NCBI GenBank assembly: GCA_034231615.1
Contig: CM067304.1
Location: 19,703,944 to 19,767,943 of the forward strand
Direction of reading: 5' to 3'
DNA from: Meghimatium bilineatum
Taxonomy: Eukaryota; Mollusca; Gastropoda; Stylommatophora; Philomycidae
DNA: 64,000 bases
A program made the position numbers and the translations under genes. The notes below the pieces were generated by a model. It was not told the origin of the DNA. It made no database searches and worked only from the letters and a program-made list of their open reading frames with translations. Every line of letters starts with the position of its first letter. Position 1 is the stretch's first letter. Of the stretch, positions 44,133 to 56,200 are shown piece after piece.

Positions 44133-45775
44133 TATTAAGTTTTGCGTATGTTCTGTCGCTCTTTCTGGTAGTTGTTTAGTGCCAAGATTGCATCTGTGCA
44201 ACTTTTATTTTTCTGAAAGCCCAATTGTGTGTTATTGAGTTGTGGTTCTATATATGCGCGCATCCTTCTCTCTAGTATCTTGCTAAAGATTTTTCCTATG
44301 TGGCCTAACAGTAATATGCCTCTATACTTAGTGCAGTACATCTTACTGCCTTTTTTCTTCCAGATGGGAACTGCTGTATTCCACTCCTGTGGTGTTTTTT
44401 GTGTCTTTCATATTACACTGAACAGTCTGAGTAACCACCTTATACTTGTCACTGTTAACGTTTTTATTAGTTCTATGGGTCTGTTCCTGGTGCTTTGTTA
44501 TTTGGTGCATTTTAAATTTCGTCTTAAATTTCGGATGTCAGGATGTGTGGTTCCACATCTTTATGTATTGTATTTTTATTTGTTGTAATCACTTCTCCTT
44601 CCTTTAAGTTTAACATATGATTGAAGTAATTATTTCACCTTTCCATGTTTTCTTGGGGTCTATTTAGTATGTTGCCGTGTTCATCATTTATTATTTCTGT
44701 TGGTTCATACAAGTCTTTTTTACTTCTCATGTTTTATACTTTCGTGTAGAACATCTTCGGTGCGTTTTGTCTATCCTTGTTAAGCATTTCTCCATATTGT
44801 TGACATGACTTAATTTTTACATTTGATGATTTTTTTACTGTTATTCTTTACTGTCTTGTAGGTTAAGTAATCTTCATGTGTTTTGTATGTTGGTCATTTC
44901 TTATATTTTTATTTCTTTATCTTTCGTTGCGTTCTTTACTTCTGTCCACGAAGCTGTTATTTTTTGTTTCGTGCCTTTATGGTTTATATATCCGCATATG
45001 TTTCCTACTGTTTGTATGACGGCATTTATTAACTGTTTCCATTCTTTCTTCTGTGTACTGGTTGTTTTCTCGTAACTTCTTTAACTTCCTGGTTATACTT
45101 TCACGCATGTTTGATTGTTCCAATTTCTTTATACCTAGTTTCCCTTGGTGCTTTGTGCTTATCTTGTATTTGTTATTTTTCGCTCTGTTTGATTTTAATG
45201 TTATTATTACTGCCATATGTTCAGTGTGTGACGGATGTAAGGTATTTTTTCTGCGTCTGTTATTGTTCGTCTATTGTTTCTGTTTGTGAGTATAAAGTCT
45301 ATCTGGCTCTTACATTCTAAGCTGTTCCATTTATACCATATGTACACTTGTGACTATCTATGTTTAAAGAAGGTGTTCGTTATAAAGAGGTTGTGCTGGA
45401 TGCATGTATCTATTAGTTTATATACGTTATCATTAATCTTATTTCTTGTGTCGCCGAAAGATCCTTTATATTCCTTTATTCCTTCTATATTTGCGCACAG
45501 ATGTTAAAATATTTCAATTTATATAGGTCGTTATCATTGTTGATGTTATTTATTACTCTGTTTACATCCTCAAAAAATGCATCTCTTTCGTTTTAGTTGT
45601 TTGGCGTGTTACAGGGAGCATAATCCTGTACAAATGTGGTTTTTACATGATATATTATAATCGTGACCGACATCGATCGTTCATTCTGATGTGTAACTTA
45701 AACAATGTTCTTAGCGAGTATCGTGTCCACGAAAAAGCCCACTCCGTGCTCTGCTCTTGAGACTGGGCCAATCCT
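44133..45775 (-). mobile_element. RTE-type LINE, endonuclease plus N-half of RT
   Basis: In minus-strand order: HNLFITNTFFKHR and QIDFILTN (endonuclease, about 45430-45290), HMAVIITLKSN, a charged linker (KKLEQSNMRESITRKLKKLR), EWNTAVPIWKKKGS, then CTKYRGILLLGHIGKIFSKI and LNNTQLGFQKNKSCTDAI (RT start). It ends before the YADD region, so unlike most copies it lacks the 3' half. Multiple stops. Satellite of one type flanks both sides. Confidence 0.82.
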
Positions 45776-46060
45776 TTAAAGATATCTCCAAACCATTAAA
45801 CGATATCTCTAAACCCTTGATATCCCTAAACCCTTAACGATACCTCTAAACTCTTAACGATATCTCTTAACACTTTAACGATATCTCTAAACCAATTAAC
45901 GGTATATCTTAACCCGTTAACAAAATCTCTAAGCCCTGATATCTCTAAACTCGTAACAATGTCTCTAAATTCTTGATATCTCTAAATCTTAACGTTATCT
46001 CTAAACCACGAAACGATATCACTCAAGATATAGAAACGATATCACTTAACAAAATGGTAG
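45776..46060. repeat. ~20 bp satellite, right block
   Basis: AAACCCTTAACGATATCTCT units, degenerate, about 14 copies. Confidence 0.85.
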
Positions 46061-46261
46061 AGATCTTGCTCCATTCAGGTCGCAGAGATACATAGTTACC
46101 GTAAAGATCGAAAAAAATCTAGCTATCAGGTAGGGTCCATGGTAACAAAAGCAACAACGTAATTATTTTAAACAAGCAAATATATATATAATAAATACGT
46201 ACCACTATTAATAATACATGAAAACAACTATAATAAAAGTGATAAGGACGAAAACAGTTAA

Positions 46262-46302
46262 CATTTCGAACCTAGATCTTCGTTTAAACAGATAAGTAAC
46301 AC
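46262..46302 (-). other. Degenerate hammerhead-like motif
   Basis: The minus strand reads ACGAAGATCTAGGTTCGAAA then TGTTAAC, weakly like the GAAAC half of the other motifs. Confidence 0.25.
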
Positions 46303-46404
46303 TTTTGGCAAAGAATTTTTGAAACATTCTGATCTATGACACATGAAAATTTATACTGGGATTTATGTGGGTGTTTCGGACAGACTTGCAAAATGAACCC
46401 AACA

Positions 46405-46600
46405 TTTTTATGGAGTGATTTCAAAGCTGTATAAATACCTTCAGTCAGTTGCCATTGCTTTCTTTACACTTAGGATGCACGTTCCTCTGCTTCGGGGTTT
46501 GAACCTAGTACCTTGGTTATTCGAGACGGATCCCCGGCACAGAACCTCTTTACACTGTAATCACCACTCAACCGTCACCCTAACCAGTCAACAACATCAA
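46405..46600 (-). mobile_element. tRNA-related SINE with RTE-like 3' body
   Basis: Minus strand: GACGGTTGAGTGGTGATTAC (box A-like), then CTAGGTTCAAACCCCG (box B-like), then a body GTAAAGAAAGCAATGGCAAC. A second body copy is at 58770-58890. The AAGGCAATGGCAAC-type core is familiar from BovB/RTE-related sequences. Confidence 0.55.
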
Positions 46601-47366
46601 TCTAACCACTGAGATTATTACAACTAGACTTTCACAATGTTGCAAGTCTACCCCAAATAAATCTCAGGTACAAATCTTCACGTGTCACATTAGAATTTTT
46701 CCAAAAGTTATTTACTAAAAATAGACAGAATTGTCTAATTTATTTCTCAAACGAGAACCTTCTGTGCTGAATCAGAACAGAAATATTTACAGTTGATTGA
46801 TTTGATATAAGCGGATATCGAATAATCTAATTTGGATTTGTAAGTTCAGAATTCGTCCATTGTGAAAATGTGAATGATGGCGCTACTGATCGATGTCGGG
46901 TAATAAGATAAATCAATATGGATTATGTGTGTGTGGTGAGGAAGTAACGGTATTGTTATAGAAAATAGGGGTGTAGGTGAATGATGTGTAAGAGGCTTCA
47001 CAGTAGTACTTGGTGTTAGAGTTTAGAGTCAGGAAGGGCCGTAGTTACGACTTCAGTTAAAAAAAAAAAAAAAAAAAGAGGAAGAGAGTTTACCCACACA
47101 AAAAAATCATTCGCCCATTTTCGTGAAAAATTTCCTAATTTAACTGAGAATTTTGGTGACCACGTTAACTTGTAGAGGGGGGGGGGAGAGAGAGGAATTT
47201 CATGGGGAAATTACTCGCATTTTAGATAAATTCCTAGTACTTATGGTAGTTTCCTGGTTTCTCATTTATTAAGGGGTCGTGGGGGGCGGCTTTGACACCT
47301 CAGCTAGTGGTTTAAATCAGTTGTAAACATATGGAGAACCAGAGGTTGAAAGATAGCAGAGGATTC
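46601..47366. other. No gene seen; homopolymer tracts
   Basis: A19 at about 47060 and a G8 tract at about 47176, otherwise unclassified. Confidence 0.4.
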
Positions 47367-47636
47367 TTCTTCTTCTTCTGCGTTCGTTCTCAAACTCCTG
47401 CAGATTAGCAGGATGTAGTCCGGAGAACGGAATGCGTTGTGTCATGGTTTACAGTATTGCTGCGATATCTGCGCCTTTCAGCTTGACACATCCGACTTCA
47501 GCATGGCTTTGGGTCACTGATCCTATATGGGATGGGGCAGTCAACTCCATCCTATAACCTCCTTTTACGATATGCGTGAAGGTAAACAGTGTTGCTATTC
47601 TTTGCTCCCCTTTCGGGCCCCGGCAACACACGGGCG
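47367..47636 (-). mobile_element. GAA-tailed SINE, near full length
   Basis: Plus strand: CTTCTTCTTCTTCTGCGTTC tail, GCAGATTAGCAGGATGTAGT, CATCCGACTTCAGCATGGCT, TATGGGATGGGGCAG, and head GGGCCCCGGCAACACACGGG. One of the two best copies. Confidence 0.88.
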
Positions 47637-49189
47637 AGTTGAGAACTGACTTCATTGTATTGTATAGAGGTTACCCATTATTCACTCCGTCTCTCAAAGA
47701 ACCGTAATGTCTCCTGCTGAAAGTACAGCTCGGTGCACGCAAGTCCGTAGATTCAAGATATCGCTAGGTATATGCAAAAAAAATGCACTTTGTAAACAAG
47801 TAGTCGCAAGAGTGATTCTAACTCGCGACCTTTTGGACACAAACCGAACGGTGGAACTACGCCAGAGAGTTCCTTTTCAGGCTCGTAGATAGGGGGCGTT
47901 TGGGTATGTTAAGCCCCCCCCCCTTTCTTAACAAATCTGAACATGACTTTTAGCACTTGAAACCTAACCAAAAGGTCGGTAAACCCCCCCCCCCCTTTCC
48001 TTAGTAATGTTTCACAAACAGGTTTTCAAATTCCCCGCCAAATGATGCAATTTACACACGGAAACCCCTTGAATGACATTTTTTATAGGTAACACACTTA
48101 GGTTAAGATTAACACACTGAATCTACGGTCCTGTTTCCCTAATTAGAGGTTTAAAAATACAAGTACAAGGTCTTATAATTTAGGTAAGTTAAATATAGAA
48201 TGCAAAATGTAAAAATTATTTTTTAAGCGGCTTTAGACGGTACAATACACAGAGTTGGTAATACATGTTTTGTGATCTCAGTGCTTGTGGGTCAAGGTGT
48301 ATGCGGAACTCAAGTGTTTGGGATCCTTCGTGTGGAGGAATCTCAGTGCCTGGGAGATATCAGTGCTTGGGAAAGCGAAAGACTTAAGCCGGGACCGCCG
48401 AAGTTATAGAAGATCTTTCAACGGAATTAATTAGAACCTCATTCGTTACGTTTTTGATTTGTTTTGAGGTCGGTTGGTCCCTATTTATATACTTGGAGTC
48501 GCCTTGGCTAATTTTGGCATGCGATTCAAAGTATGTAAATAGTGACTAATCGAAACCCCAACAATAATTTAAAAACCTAACAAATGGGTCTTAATTAATT
48601 CTGTTGAAATGTCTTTCGTAAGCACTATCTCAAGGATCCCCTAAATACATGTATATATGTATTATAGGTAAACATGTGTATACCAGAATGTGTGTCTTTT
48701 ATACAAACATATATACAAACATTTATACAAACATAGAAGCTAAATGTATAGTATCGAGTTACTAGATCGGCTTGTATCGTGGCACGGTAGAAGCTCACCA
48801 ACCGAGCTTATTGACAACATAAGAGACAGAGAGTCGGCGGGAAACATGATCGTATACGCCAGTCGGCATGGCACTTGATTGATTGATTGAAGGTATCGAG
48901 AACGCGTACGCATAAACAAAATTAACCAAGATATGACGAAATCAGGATTTCTCTCCAAAATCAAATCAAGCTGACAATTTCAACAATATTCGGGGAAAAT
49001 AGTTTTATAATTTTGAATTCTGACGGAAAGTATGAAGTACTAGAGATTAGCAGGACTGTAGGTGCGTGTTCTACACTTGGGGGTGGGGTGGGTCTTTTAC
49101 CTAAATAAAGATTATTTCCTCGTTTTCATGAAACTTGTGGTGACTTTTTCTTTAAAGATCATCAAATGGAATGTGTGGAATGGGAGTTA
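47637..49189. other. No gene seen; one C-tract dispersed repeat
   Basis: 47880-48010 is the second copy of the C-tract repeat found at 905-1060 (GTAGATAGGGGGCGTTTGGG, then two C tracts of at least 9). The rest is unclassified. Confidence 0.45.
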
Positions 49190-49923
49190 CCCGCTTTTTA
49201 CCTGGCGTCTCAGTACTAAATACGATGTTTTTATTTATGTTTTACCTGGCGTCTCAGTACTAAATACGATGTTTTTATTTATGGTTTACCCGGAGTCTCA
49301 GTACTAAATACGGTGTTTTTATTTATGGTTTACCCGGAGTCTCAGTACTAAATACGGTGTTTTTTATTTATGGTTTACCCGGAGTCTCAGTACTAAATAC
49401 GGTGTTTTTATTTATGGTTTACCCGGAGTCTCAGTACTAAATACGGTGTTTTTATTTATGGTTTACCCGGAGTCTCAGTACTAAATACGATGTTTTTATT
49501 TATGGTTTACCCGGAGTCTCAGTACTAAATACGGTGTTTTTATTTATGGTTTACCCGGAGTCTCAGTACTAAATACGGTGTTTTTTATTTATGGTTTACC
49601 CGGAGTCTCAGTACTAAATACGGTGTTTTTATTTATGGTTTACCCGGAGTCTCAGTACTAAATACGGTGTTTTTATTTATGGTTTACCCGGAGTCTCAGT
49701 ACTAAATACGGTGTTTTTATTTATGGTTTACCCGGAGTCTCAGTACTAAATACGGTGTTTTTATTTATGGTTTACCCGGAGTCTCAGTACTAAATACGGT
49801 GTTTTTATTTATGGTTTACCCGGAGTCTCAGTACTAAATACGGTGTTTTTATTTATGGTTTACCCGGAGTCTCAGTACTAAATACGGTGTTTTTATTTAT
49901 GGTTTACCCGGAGTCTCAGTACT
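49190..49923. repeat. 44 bp satellite, about 16 units
   Basis: GGTTTACCCGGAGTCTCAGT, ACTAAATACGGTGTTTTTAT plus TTAT. Nearly homogeneous. The first two units carry TTTTACCTGGCG instead. Confidence 0.95.
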
Positions 49924-50185
49924 TCTTCTTCTTCTGCGATCATCACTCAGTCAGTTTGGGACTCCTGATTCTATGATATAGGCTGCTGTCTGTTTTAGAG
50001 TGTCCACTGTGCCATACCGTTTCTCTTCGACGCTTATTGGGGTGGGCCATGTCTTGTTTCTCAGTTTTGCATACTGGGAACATTCTTGTAGGATATGTTT
50101 TGCTGCCATATTCGCAAGTCTGCAATGGAAGCGCCCACTTGTACCTATTTTGAATTTGGTGTACAAATGATGTCTAATTTTGTTA
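49924..50185 (-). mobile_element. RNase H LINE 3' end (family R2) inserted in the 44 bp satellite
   Basis: The minus frame has MYTKFKIGTSGRFHCRLANM, AAKHILQECSQYAKLRNKTW, TLKQTAAYIIESGVPN, and a tail GATCGCAGAAGAAGAAGAAG. Flanked by CTCAGTACT (49915-49923) and CTCGGTACT (50186-50194), a 9 bp duplication with one mismatch. Confidence 0.88.
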
Positions 50186-50225
50186 CTCGGTACTAAATAC
50201 GGTGTTTTGATTTCTGGTTTAAATA
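50186..50225. repeat. 44 bp satellite, right remnant
   Basis: CTCGGTACTAAATACGGTGT then TTTGATTTCTGGTTT. Confidence 0.8.
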
Positions 50226-50444
50226 CCCCCGTCTACTGACTTGGAGGCGAGGAGTAAAGAGTAAAAACACTCGGGGTCTCACAGTACAAGGTTAAAGTAT
50301 GTAAACAAAATGTGGAAAGTGCGAAAATTAGATTCATGTGGATTCCGATCAGGCACTGCTCGACTGAGTAACTATGGATAAATTCGCGTACTCTTCAACT
50401 ATTTTTGAATATGTAGACACCACTCTCCCGTTTGTTGCAGGTGG

Positions 50445-50703
50445 CCGGTAAGGGGAGCAAAGAATATCAGCACTGTTTACTTCCACGTATGTCGTAAGCG
50501 GCGGCTGGGGAAGTTATGGGGTGAAGTTGGCTGTCAAATCCCATAAAGGGCCAAACTGACCCGGAAACCATTCTGAAGTAGGATGTGTCTGGCTGAAAGT
50601 CCCAGATTTCGCGGTAAAGTTGTAAACTATGACACGGTGCATTCCATTATCAGGACTATATCCTGCAAATCTGAAGGAGTTTAAGAACGAAAACAAAAGA
50701 AGA
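50445..50703 (+). mobile_element. GAA-tailed SINE
   Basis: AAGGGGAGCAAAGAATATCA head, GCGGCGGCTGGGGAAGTTAT, CTATGACACGGTGCATTCCA, TTTAAGAACGAAAACAAAAG tail with AGAAG. Confidence 0.8.
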
Positions 50704-50929
50704 AATGGGCACCACTCATAGGTCCATTCCACAACTCGAAACTAGGAATTCTGATACCTTTGGTAGGCTTCGTCCTTTCTACCCCTGTACATAAACTAAC
50801 TTCATTTTTGTTGGAGCCGCCCCTTGGTAATGCTTTTAGCATTTTCGCCCTGGACCGTGTCCCTGGTTGACCTTACTAGCTTCGACGTTGCCAGTTATAT
50901 TGCCAGTACACAATGAGTTGGAGAAGGGT

Positions 50930-51235
50930 AAACGATATCAAGGTCGCAAAAAAGAAGAGTTACAATGACTCGTTAAAGACCTCACTGGAAGTCTTTGAAT
51001 TAGACCAAGACACTTGCACAAAATAGATCTACATGGCGCTCTAAAGTCAAAATGGGCGCTTCATTTTGTGAAAAGAGGAGAAATGCAGCAGTTCAACAGC
51101 GGAGAGTAGCTAGAAAGTCACGGATAGACTAAAATGCGTCTACAGTGTTCATTACATGTCCGAACTGTCCAAGAACATTTACAGCTCGAATATGGCTTAT
51201 CTACGAACTATTAGGCACGGACACAATTCTAACTG
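50930..51235 (+). mobile_element. RTE-type LINE C-terminus (family G) with C2H2-like finger
   Basis: YNDSLKTSLEVFELDQDTCT, then HFVKRGEMQQFN, then CPNCPRTFTARIWLIYELLG. Family pattern: degraded W-R linker followed by CxxC...ARxGLxxH finger. Followed by a CA-rich stretch at 51290-51357. Confidence 0.7.
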
Positions 51236-51569
51236 AATTTTTCAAAAGTGGATGTAAAAAATGGTCAGAATCACTTGTGATGGTCAAACACACACAAACA
51301 CATACACAACCAGTCACACACACAAATACACACGCAAACATATATACACACACACAGTGAACGGACGACTTCCCGTATATTTCAATATAGAAATAGTGAC
51401 ACTAGGCTTCATGACAATTATTTATTTTTATCATTGAATTTATACAAATATTTTATGTCTATAAACTTTCTGTGCACTCAATTTAAAAATGAAATATATG
51501 TGTGTGCTCAATATGACGCCATTGAAAGTTGTATATTTCTATTATAGGTAAATGCAAATAAAGTTAATA

Positions 51570-51822
51570 GGTTACTATATCAATATAAAAGGCAATCTTC
51601 TTTTTTTGGCCACTTCATGAGACAGGCAGGTTTAGAGAACATAATCACAACAGGCAAGATTGAAGGCACCAGAGACAGAGGGCGACAACGTGAGAAAATA
51701 TTAGACAGTTTGACAGCCTGGCACGGCAAAGAAACAACAACGACTTTGATACATAATACTGTGGACAGAGAGCTGTGGAGAGCCATGACCGCCTACGCCA
51801 CCCGGCATGGCACCTGATGATG
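51570..51822 (+). mobile_element. RTE-type LINE 3' end (family B)
   Basis: FFGHFMRQAGLENIITTGKI, GTRDRGRQREKILDSLTAWH, RELWRAMTAYATRHGT, stop and TGATGATGATA. It is in frame to the natural end, so better kept than the 2970 copy. Confidence 0.87.
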
Positions 51823-51888
51823 ATGATATCAATATAAAATAATAAAATATAGAAAATAACAATAAATAAAAGGAACAAACACAACAGT

Positions 51889-52573
51889 CAACGTGTCGGT
51901 CCAATTGGGACCTTTAAAGACAACAAAAACAGTTAAGAAGAAAAAACCATAACGAATATGAACAAAATGGATTTCTCCCACCAGGAAATCAACAAAAAGC
52001 TACACCAGATCCAGTGTAATACAATTCCAACAAGTGCATAAATATAACTTTTTATGCACTTGTTGGAATTGTAAGGTATGTGAGTTATACCTGTATCATG
52101 CATTAGCAAGTCAGCAAATGTTGTGTTCATCGCATTCTATGATTGCTGTTATTATCATAATCATGCGTGTATAACATTTATTTGTATCACACGTTATACA
52201 CCGTGGCTAACAAGTCGCTGTGCACTTATTTACATTGCTTGCGACACTCCACCAATCGTACATAATTCTAAAAATCCTTTTTTTAAAATTGTACTTTATT
52301 CAGTAATGTTTATGGTATAAAAAATTTTTTTTTAGAAATAATTAAACAGAAGGTGTCCCTGAATTATTGACAAGAGCGAAGCACAAACTGACAAAATAAA
52401 TGCTGACGTAATTTCTTGACAGCCACTTGACGCGATTTTCCTGTACCGGCCAGTCGTTTTCCTTTTAAGAACTCACATATTTAGTTCTGCCATGTGAACG
52501 CCAATAATTTCTTTCTTATTCGTCTTTTTTCTAGTCAATGTATTCTTGATAAGGTCTTTTGGTCGAAACGTCT
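51889..52573. other. Segment bounded by inverted hammerhead-like motifs
   Basis: Minus motif at 51889-51924 (AAAGGTCCCAATTGGACCGA, CACGTTGAC) and plus motif at 52545-52573 (CTTGATAAGGTCTTTTGGTC, GAAACGTC). Between them at 52021-52072 is a perfect hairpin with 22 bp arms (ACAATTCCAACAAGTGCATA + AA) and an 8 base loop. Possibly a decayed Penelope-type terminal structure. Confidence 0.4.
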
Positions 52574-52903
52574 ATGTTTGTGTTATTATGTGTGTTTCCA
52601 GTGATTAACAAAACTTCACTACCCTGTTCCAAGTTTCGCCTGTTGAATTTCAGTTCTCAATTCGGGTTTTATTCGGCATTGTATCAACACACACGCACTC
52701 ATGTATGTATAAATATATATATACACTCACACAAAGACGATTGAAGGAATAGCACACTGATACATACCCATAACACTCATTCGACAACCACTCTCGCTGA
52801 CACTAAGTGCTCACAGTACCAAACACACACACACACACACACGCCAAAAATGCCACACACAGCCATTCAAAGATATACACACGAGCTGATATACACAAAT
52901 CTT

Positions 52904-53296
52904 TTACTTTCGTTTCAAGCACTCTCGTATCAATCTCCCAAAAACTCGTTTCACGCTCTTCCCGCTATCACAGTCATCAAGAGCAGAGCACTCGATATAT
53001 CCAACTGCTCCTATGAATTTCGCCGCTTGTTTCCCTTGTTTTTTCGTAATAAAGCATTTCTGATTTTGAAAATACCTTGATTTGTCTCTTAAATCTTTCT
53101 TTGTACCAACAAGTAGAATTGGTTTCCCTTTGCACAAATGGTGTAATTCTGGTGCCCATTCCGATTTCAGACGTTGAATAGACTCTGGAGAGTCAAGAGG
53201 GAGGCACACCATTACTCCATCAACTTCATTGTAAGTTAACGCTCTAACTTTTGCGTATTCATCGTCGCCTGAAGTATCCAGGAGAACAACGGGAAT
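52904..53296 (-). CDS. Rho-like GTPase, 3' coding exon
   Basis: Acceptor TTTCATTTTCAG opens IPVVLLDTSGDDEYAKVRAL (G3 and switch II). It continues DGVMVCLPLDSPES, PILLVGTKKDLRDKS (G4) and GYIECSAL (G5), and ends at TAA 52904-52906. 130 codons. No lesions. Confidence 0.87.
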   Translation of the reverse strand: MPVVLLDTSGDDEYAKVRALTYNEVDGVMVCLPLDSPESIQRLKSEWAPELHHLCKGKPILLVGTKKDLRDKSRYFQNQKCFITKKQGKQAAKFIGAVGYIECSALDDCDSGKSVKRVFGRLIRECLKRK

Positions 53297-56200
53297 CTGA
53301 AAATGAAATGTTTCATTAGTTAGATTTCAATGAAACTGGAAAATTCAAAACAGAATTAAATATAGGGCCGAAGATAGGTTTATCAAAAGGCTGGATTTAA
53401 TATTAAAAGCGTTCTCGATGCCTGAGTGAATATCCGATTATTTCATTATTTAGGGTGTCAGAGTGAATATATCAGAATATTTCATTATTTAGGGATGTCA
53501 GAGTGAATATCCGAATATTTCATTATTTAGGGATGACAGAGTGAATATCAGAATATTTCATTATTTAGGGATGTCAGAGTGAATATATCAGAATATTTCA
53601 TTATTTAGGGATGTCAGAGTGAATATATCAGAATATTTCATTATTTAGGGATGTCAGAGTGAATATATCAGAATATTTCATTATTTAGGGATGTCAGAGT
53701 GAATATATCAGAATATTTCATTATTTAGGGATGTCAGAGTGAATATATCAGAATATTTCATTATTTAGGGATGTCAGAGTGAATATATCAGAATATTTCA
53801 TTATTTAGGGATGTCAGAGTGAATATATCAGAATATTTCATTATTTAGGGTGTCAGAGTGAATATATCAGAATATTTCATTATTTAGGGTGTCAGAGTGA
53901 ATATCCGAATATTTCATTATTTAGGGATGTCAGAGTGAATATCCGAATATTTCATTATTTATGGTGTCAGAGTGAATATATCAGAATATTTCATTATTTA
54001 GGGATGTCAGAGTGAATATATCAGAATATTTCATTATTTAGGGATGTCAGTGAATATCAGAATATTTTATTATTTTTTGAATGTCACTGCTTATGGATTT
54101 CAGTATTTAGGGATATGAGCTTTTTAGGGATCCAGTACGTAGGATCGTTAATTCAGGAACTGCAATGTTCGGGGATGTTAATGTTTTGGGAGTTCAGTAC
54201 TTAAGCACCTAGGTGTGTGGGAATCTCTATGCTTGGATACATAGGTGTGTGGGAAGCTCTATGCTTGGATACATAGGTGTGTAGGAAGCTCTATGCTTGG
54301 ATACATAGGTGTGTAGAAGCTCAATGCTTGGGGACATCAGTGTTTAGAAACCTCAGTTCTTGGGATCTGGTAATATTTGTGTTTAGGACCTACGTACGTA
54401 TGGACTTAACGCTTCGGGAGTCTTAAAATTTAGAACATATGTACTTAGGTGCCTCAGTGCATGGGTACATTAGTGTTTTGGAACGAAATCTTGCGTATGC
54501 GTACCTCCGTTCTTGGGTACCTCTGTGCTTGGGTACCTCAGTGCATGGGTACATCAATGCCTGGATACCTCTGTGCTTGGGTATATCAGTGCCTGGATAC
54601 CTCTGTGCTTGGGTACCTCAGTGCATGGGTACATCAGTGCCTGGATACCTCTGTGCTTGGGTACATCAGTGCTTGGATACCTCTGTGCTTGGGTACCTCA
54701 GTGCATGGGTACATTAGTGCCTGGATACCTCTGTGCTTGGGTACATCAGTGCCTGGATACCTCTGTGCTTGGGTACCTCAGTGCATGGGTACATCAGTGC
54801 CTGGATACCTCTGTGCTTGGATACATCAGTGCCTGGATATCTCTGTGCTTGGGTACATCAGCGCCCGGATACTTCTGTGCTTGGGTATATCAGTGCCCAG
54901 ATACCTCTGTTCTTAGATATATCAGTGCCTGGATACCTCTGTTCTTAGATATATCAGTGCCTGGATACCTCTGTGCTTAGATATATCAGTGCCTGGATAC
55001 CTCTGTGCTTAGATATATCAGTGCCTGCGTACCCATGTGTTTGGGTACTTCTGTTATTATGAATCTCTGTGTTTAGAACCTACATACTTAGGAACCTAAG
55101 TGTTTGGGGTACTCAATGATTGGAGGACATCAGTGCTTGTGGTCAATCAGAAACAACCTAATACCTCTTGTTCCAGCAGATAACCTTTCCCCTCCCCCTT
55201 GGCGAGCTGCTTCGACTAAATCTATTGAAAATACGCCAAATATTCCATGCAAGGAAATGTTGACATTCCTGCTTCAAATAAATGAACATAAACTCCACAT
55301 TTCAAATAACTGAACATAAACTTCCCACTCCATATAAAGGAAAATAAACTTCCCGCTCCATATAAATGAACATAAACTTGCCGCTCCATATAAATGAACA
55401 AATATATTCTATTTAATACTTCCAGACAAACTAAAATATTTAAACACCTTTTTCCCGTTCCGTATGACATTGAGATCATCCATTTCAAGCGCAGACTTCA
55501 TTTCTAGCTCAAAAAACGGCATTCTACCTCTACTGAACCTGTAGATAAGACTTGTCTTTCCTGAAGCTGTATCGCCAACAACTACAATCTTGTGAGGTCT
55601 TAGCTGCCTGGGATGCCGTTGTGACAAGCCTTTGAGAAGTGTAAATTAATGAAGAAATAAGAAAAATCACGCGTTGAAGTGAAAACCATAAAGATTGTAA
55701 AGTAATGCAGTGAGGTGAAGAGTTGTGATGTGAAGTGAAATGTTGTGAAGTGAAGCAATGAAATATAAAAGGTTATGTTTTACTGTAAAAGGAAATGATG
55801 TGAAGTGACGAAATGACGTGAACTGATGTGAAGCGATTTGAAGTGAAGTGATATGGTGAAGTGATGTAAAATGAAGTGATTCAGAGAAGTTATCTAAAGT
55901 GAAGTTCTTGATTCTTGATTAGAAACTAGCTTCACAGCATGTGAAGCATTCCCATAAGTGCTCCGCCCTCCGTTTCAGCAGTCATCCCAGTGTAAATAGA
56001 CTCAGAGTTCAAGTCAGGTCTTGATTGCGTGATCTTTGGGGCCTTCCAAAACATATTATTATTCCTTCCCTCCCCCCTAGATACTCCCATTTCTAACATT
56101 CTCTGTATGTGTACGTTCTCAGCCTCATTGCCATCATCTTCATCTTGAAATGAATCTATTACTGCCGTGATCAAGTCTGCTTTTTCTCTTCTCAGCAATG

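Noticed and set aside
51145..51360. Zinc-finger host gene (CPNCPRTFTARIW)
   Set aside because: Single finger at the end of RTE-like C-terminal sequence; the same arrangement occurs at 38.2 kb. The rest of the frame is a CA microsatellite.
54439..54980. 155-codon frames (CAWVPQCMGTSVPGYL repeats) resembling a repetitive secreted protein
   Set aside because: The 16/48 bp repeat is stop-free in more than one phase and lies in the opposite-strand intron of the GTPase gene.
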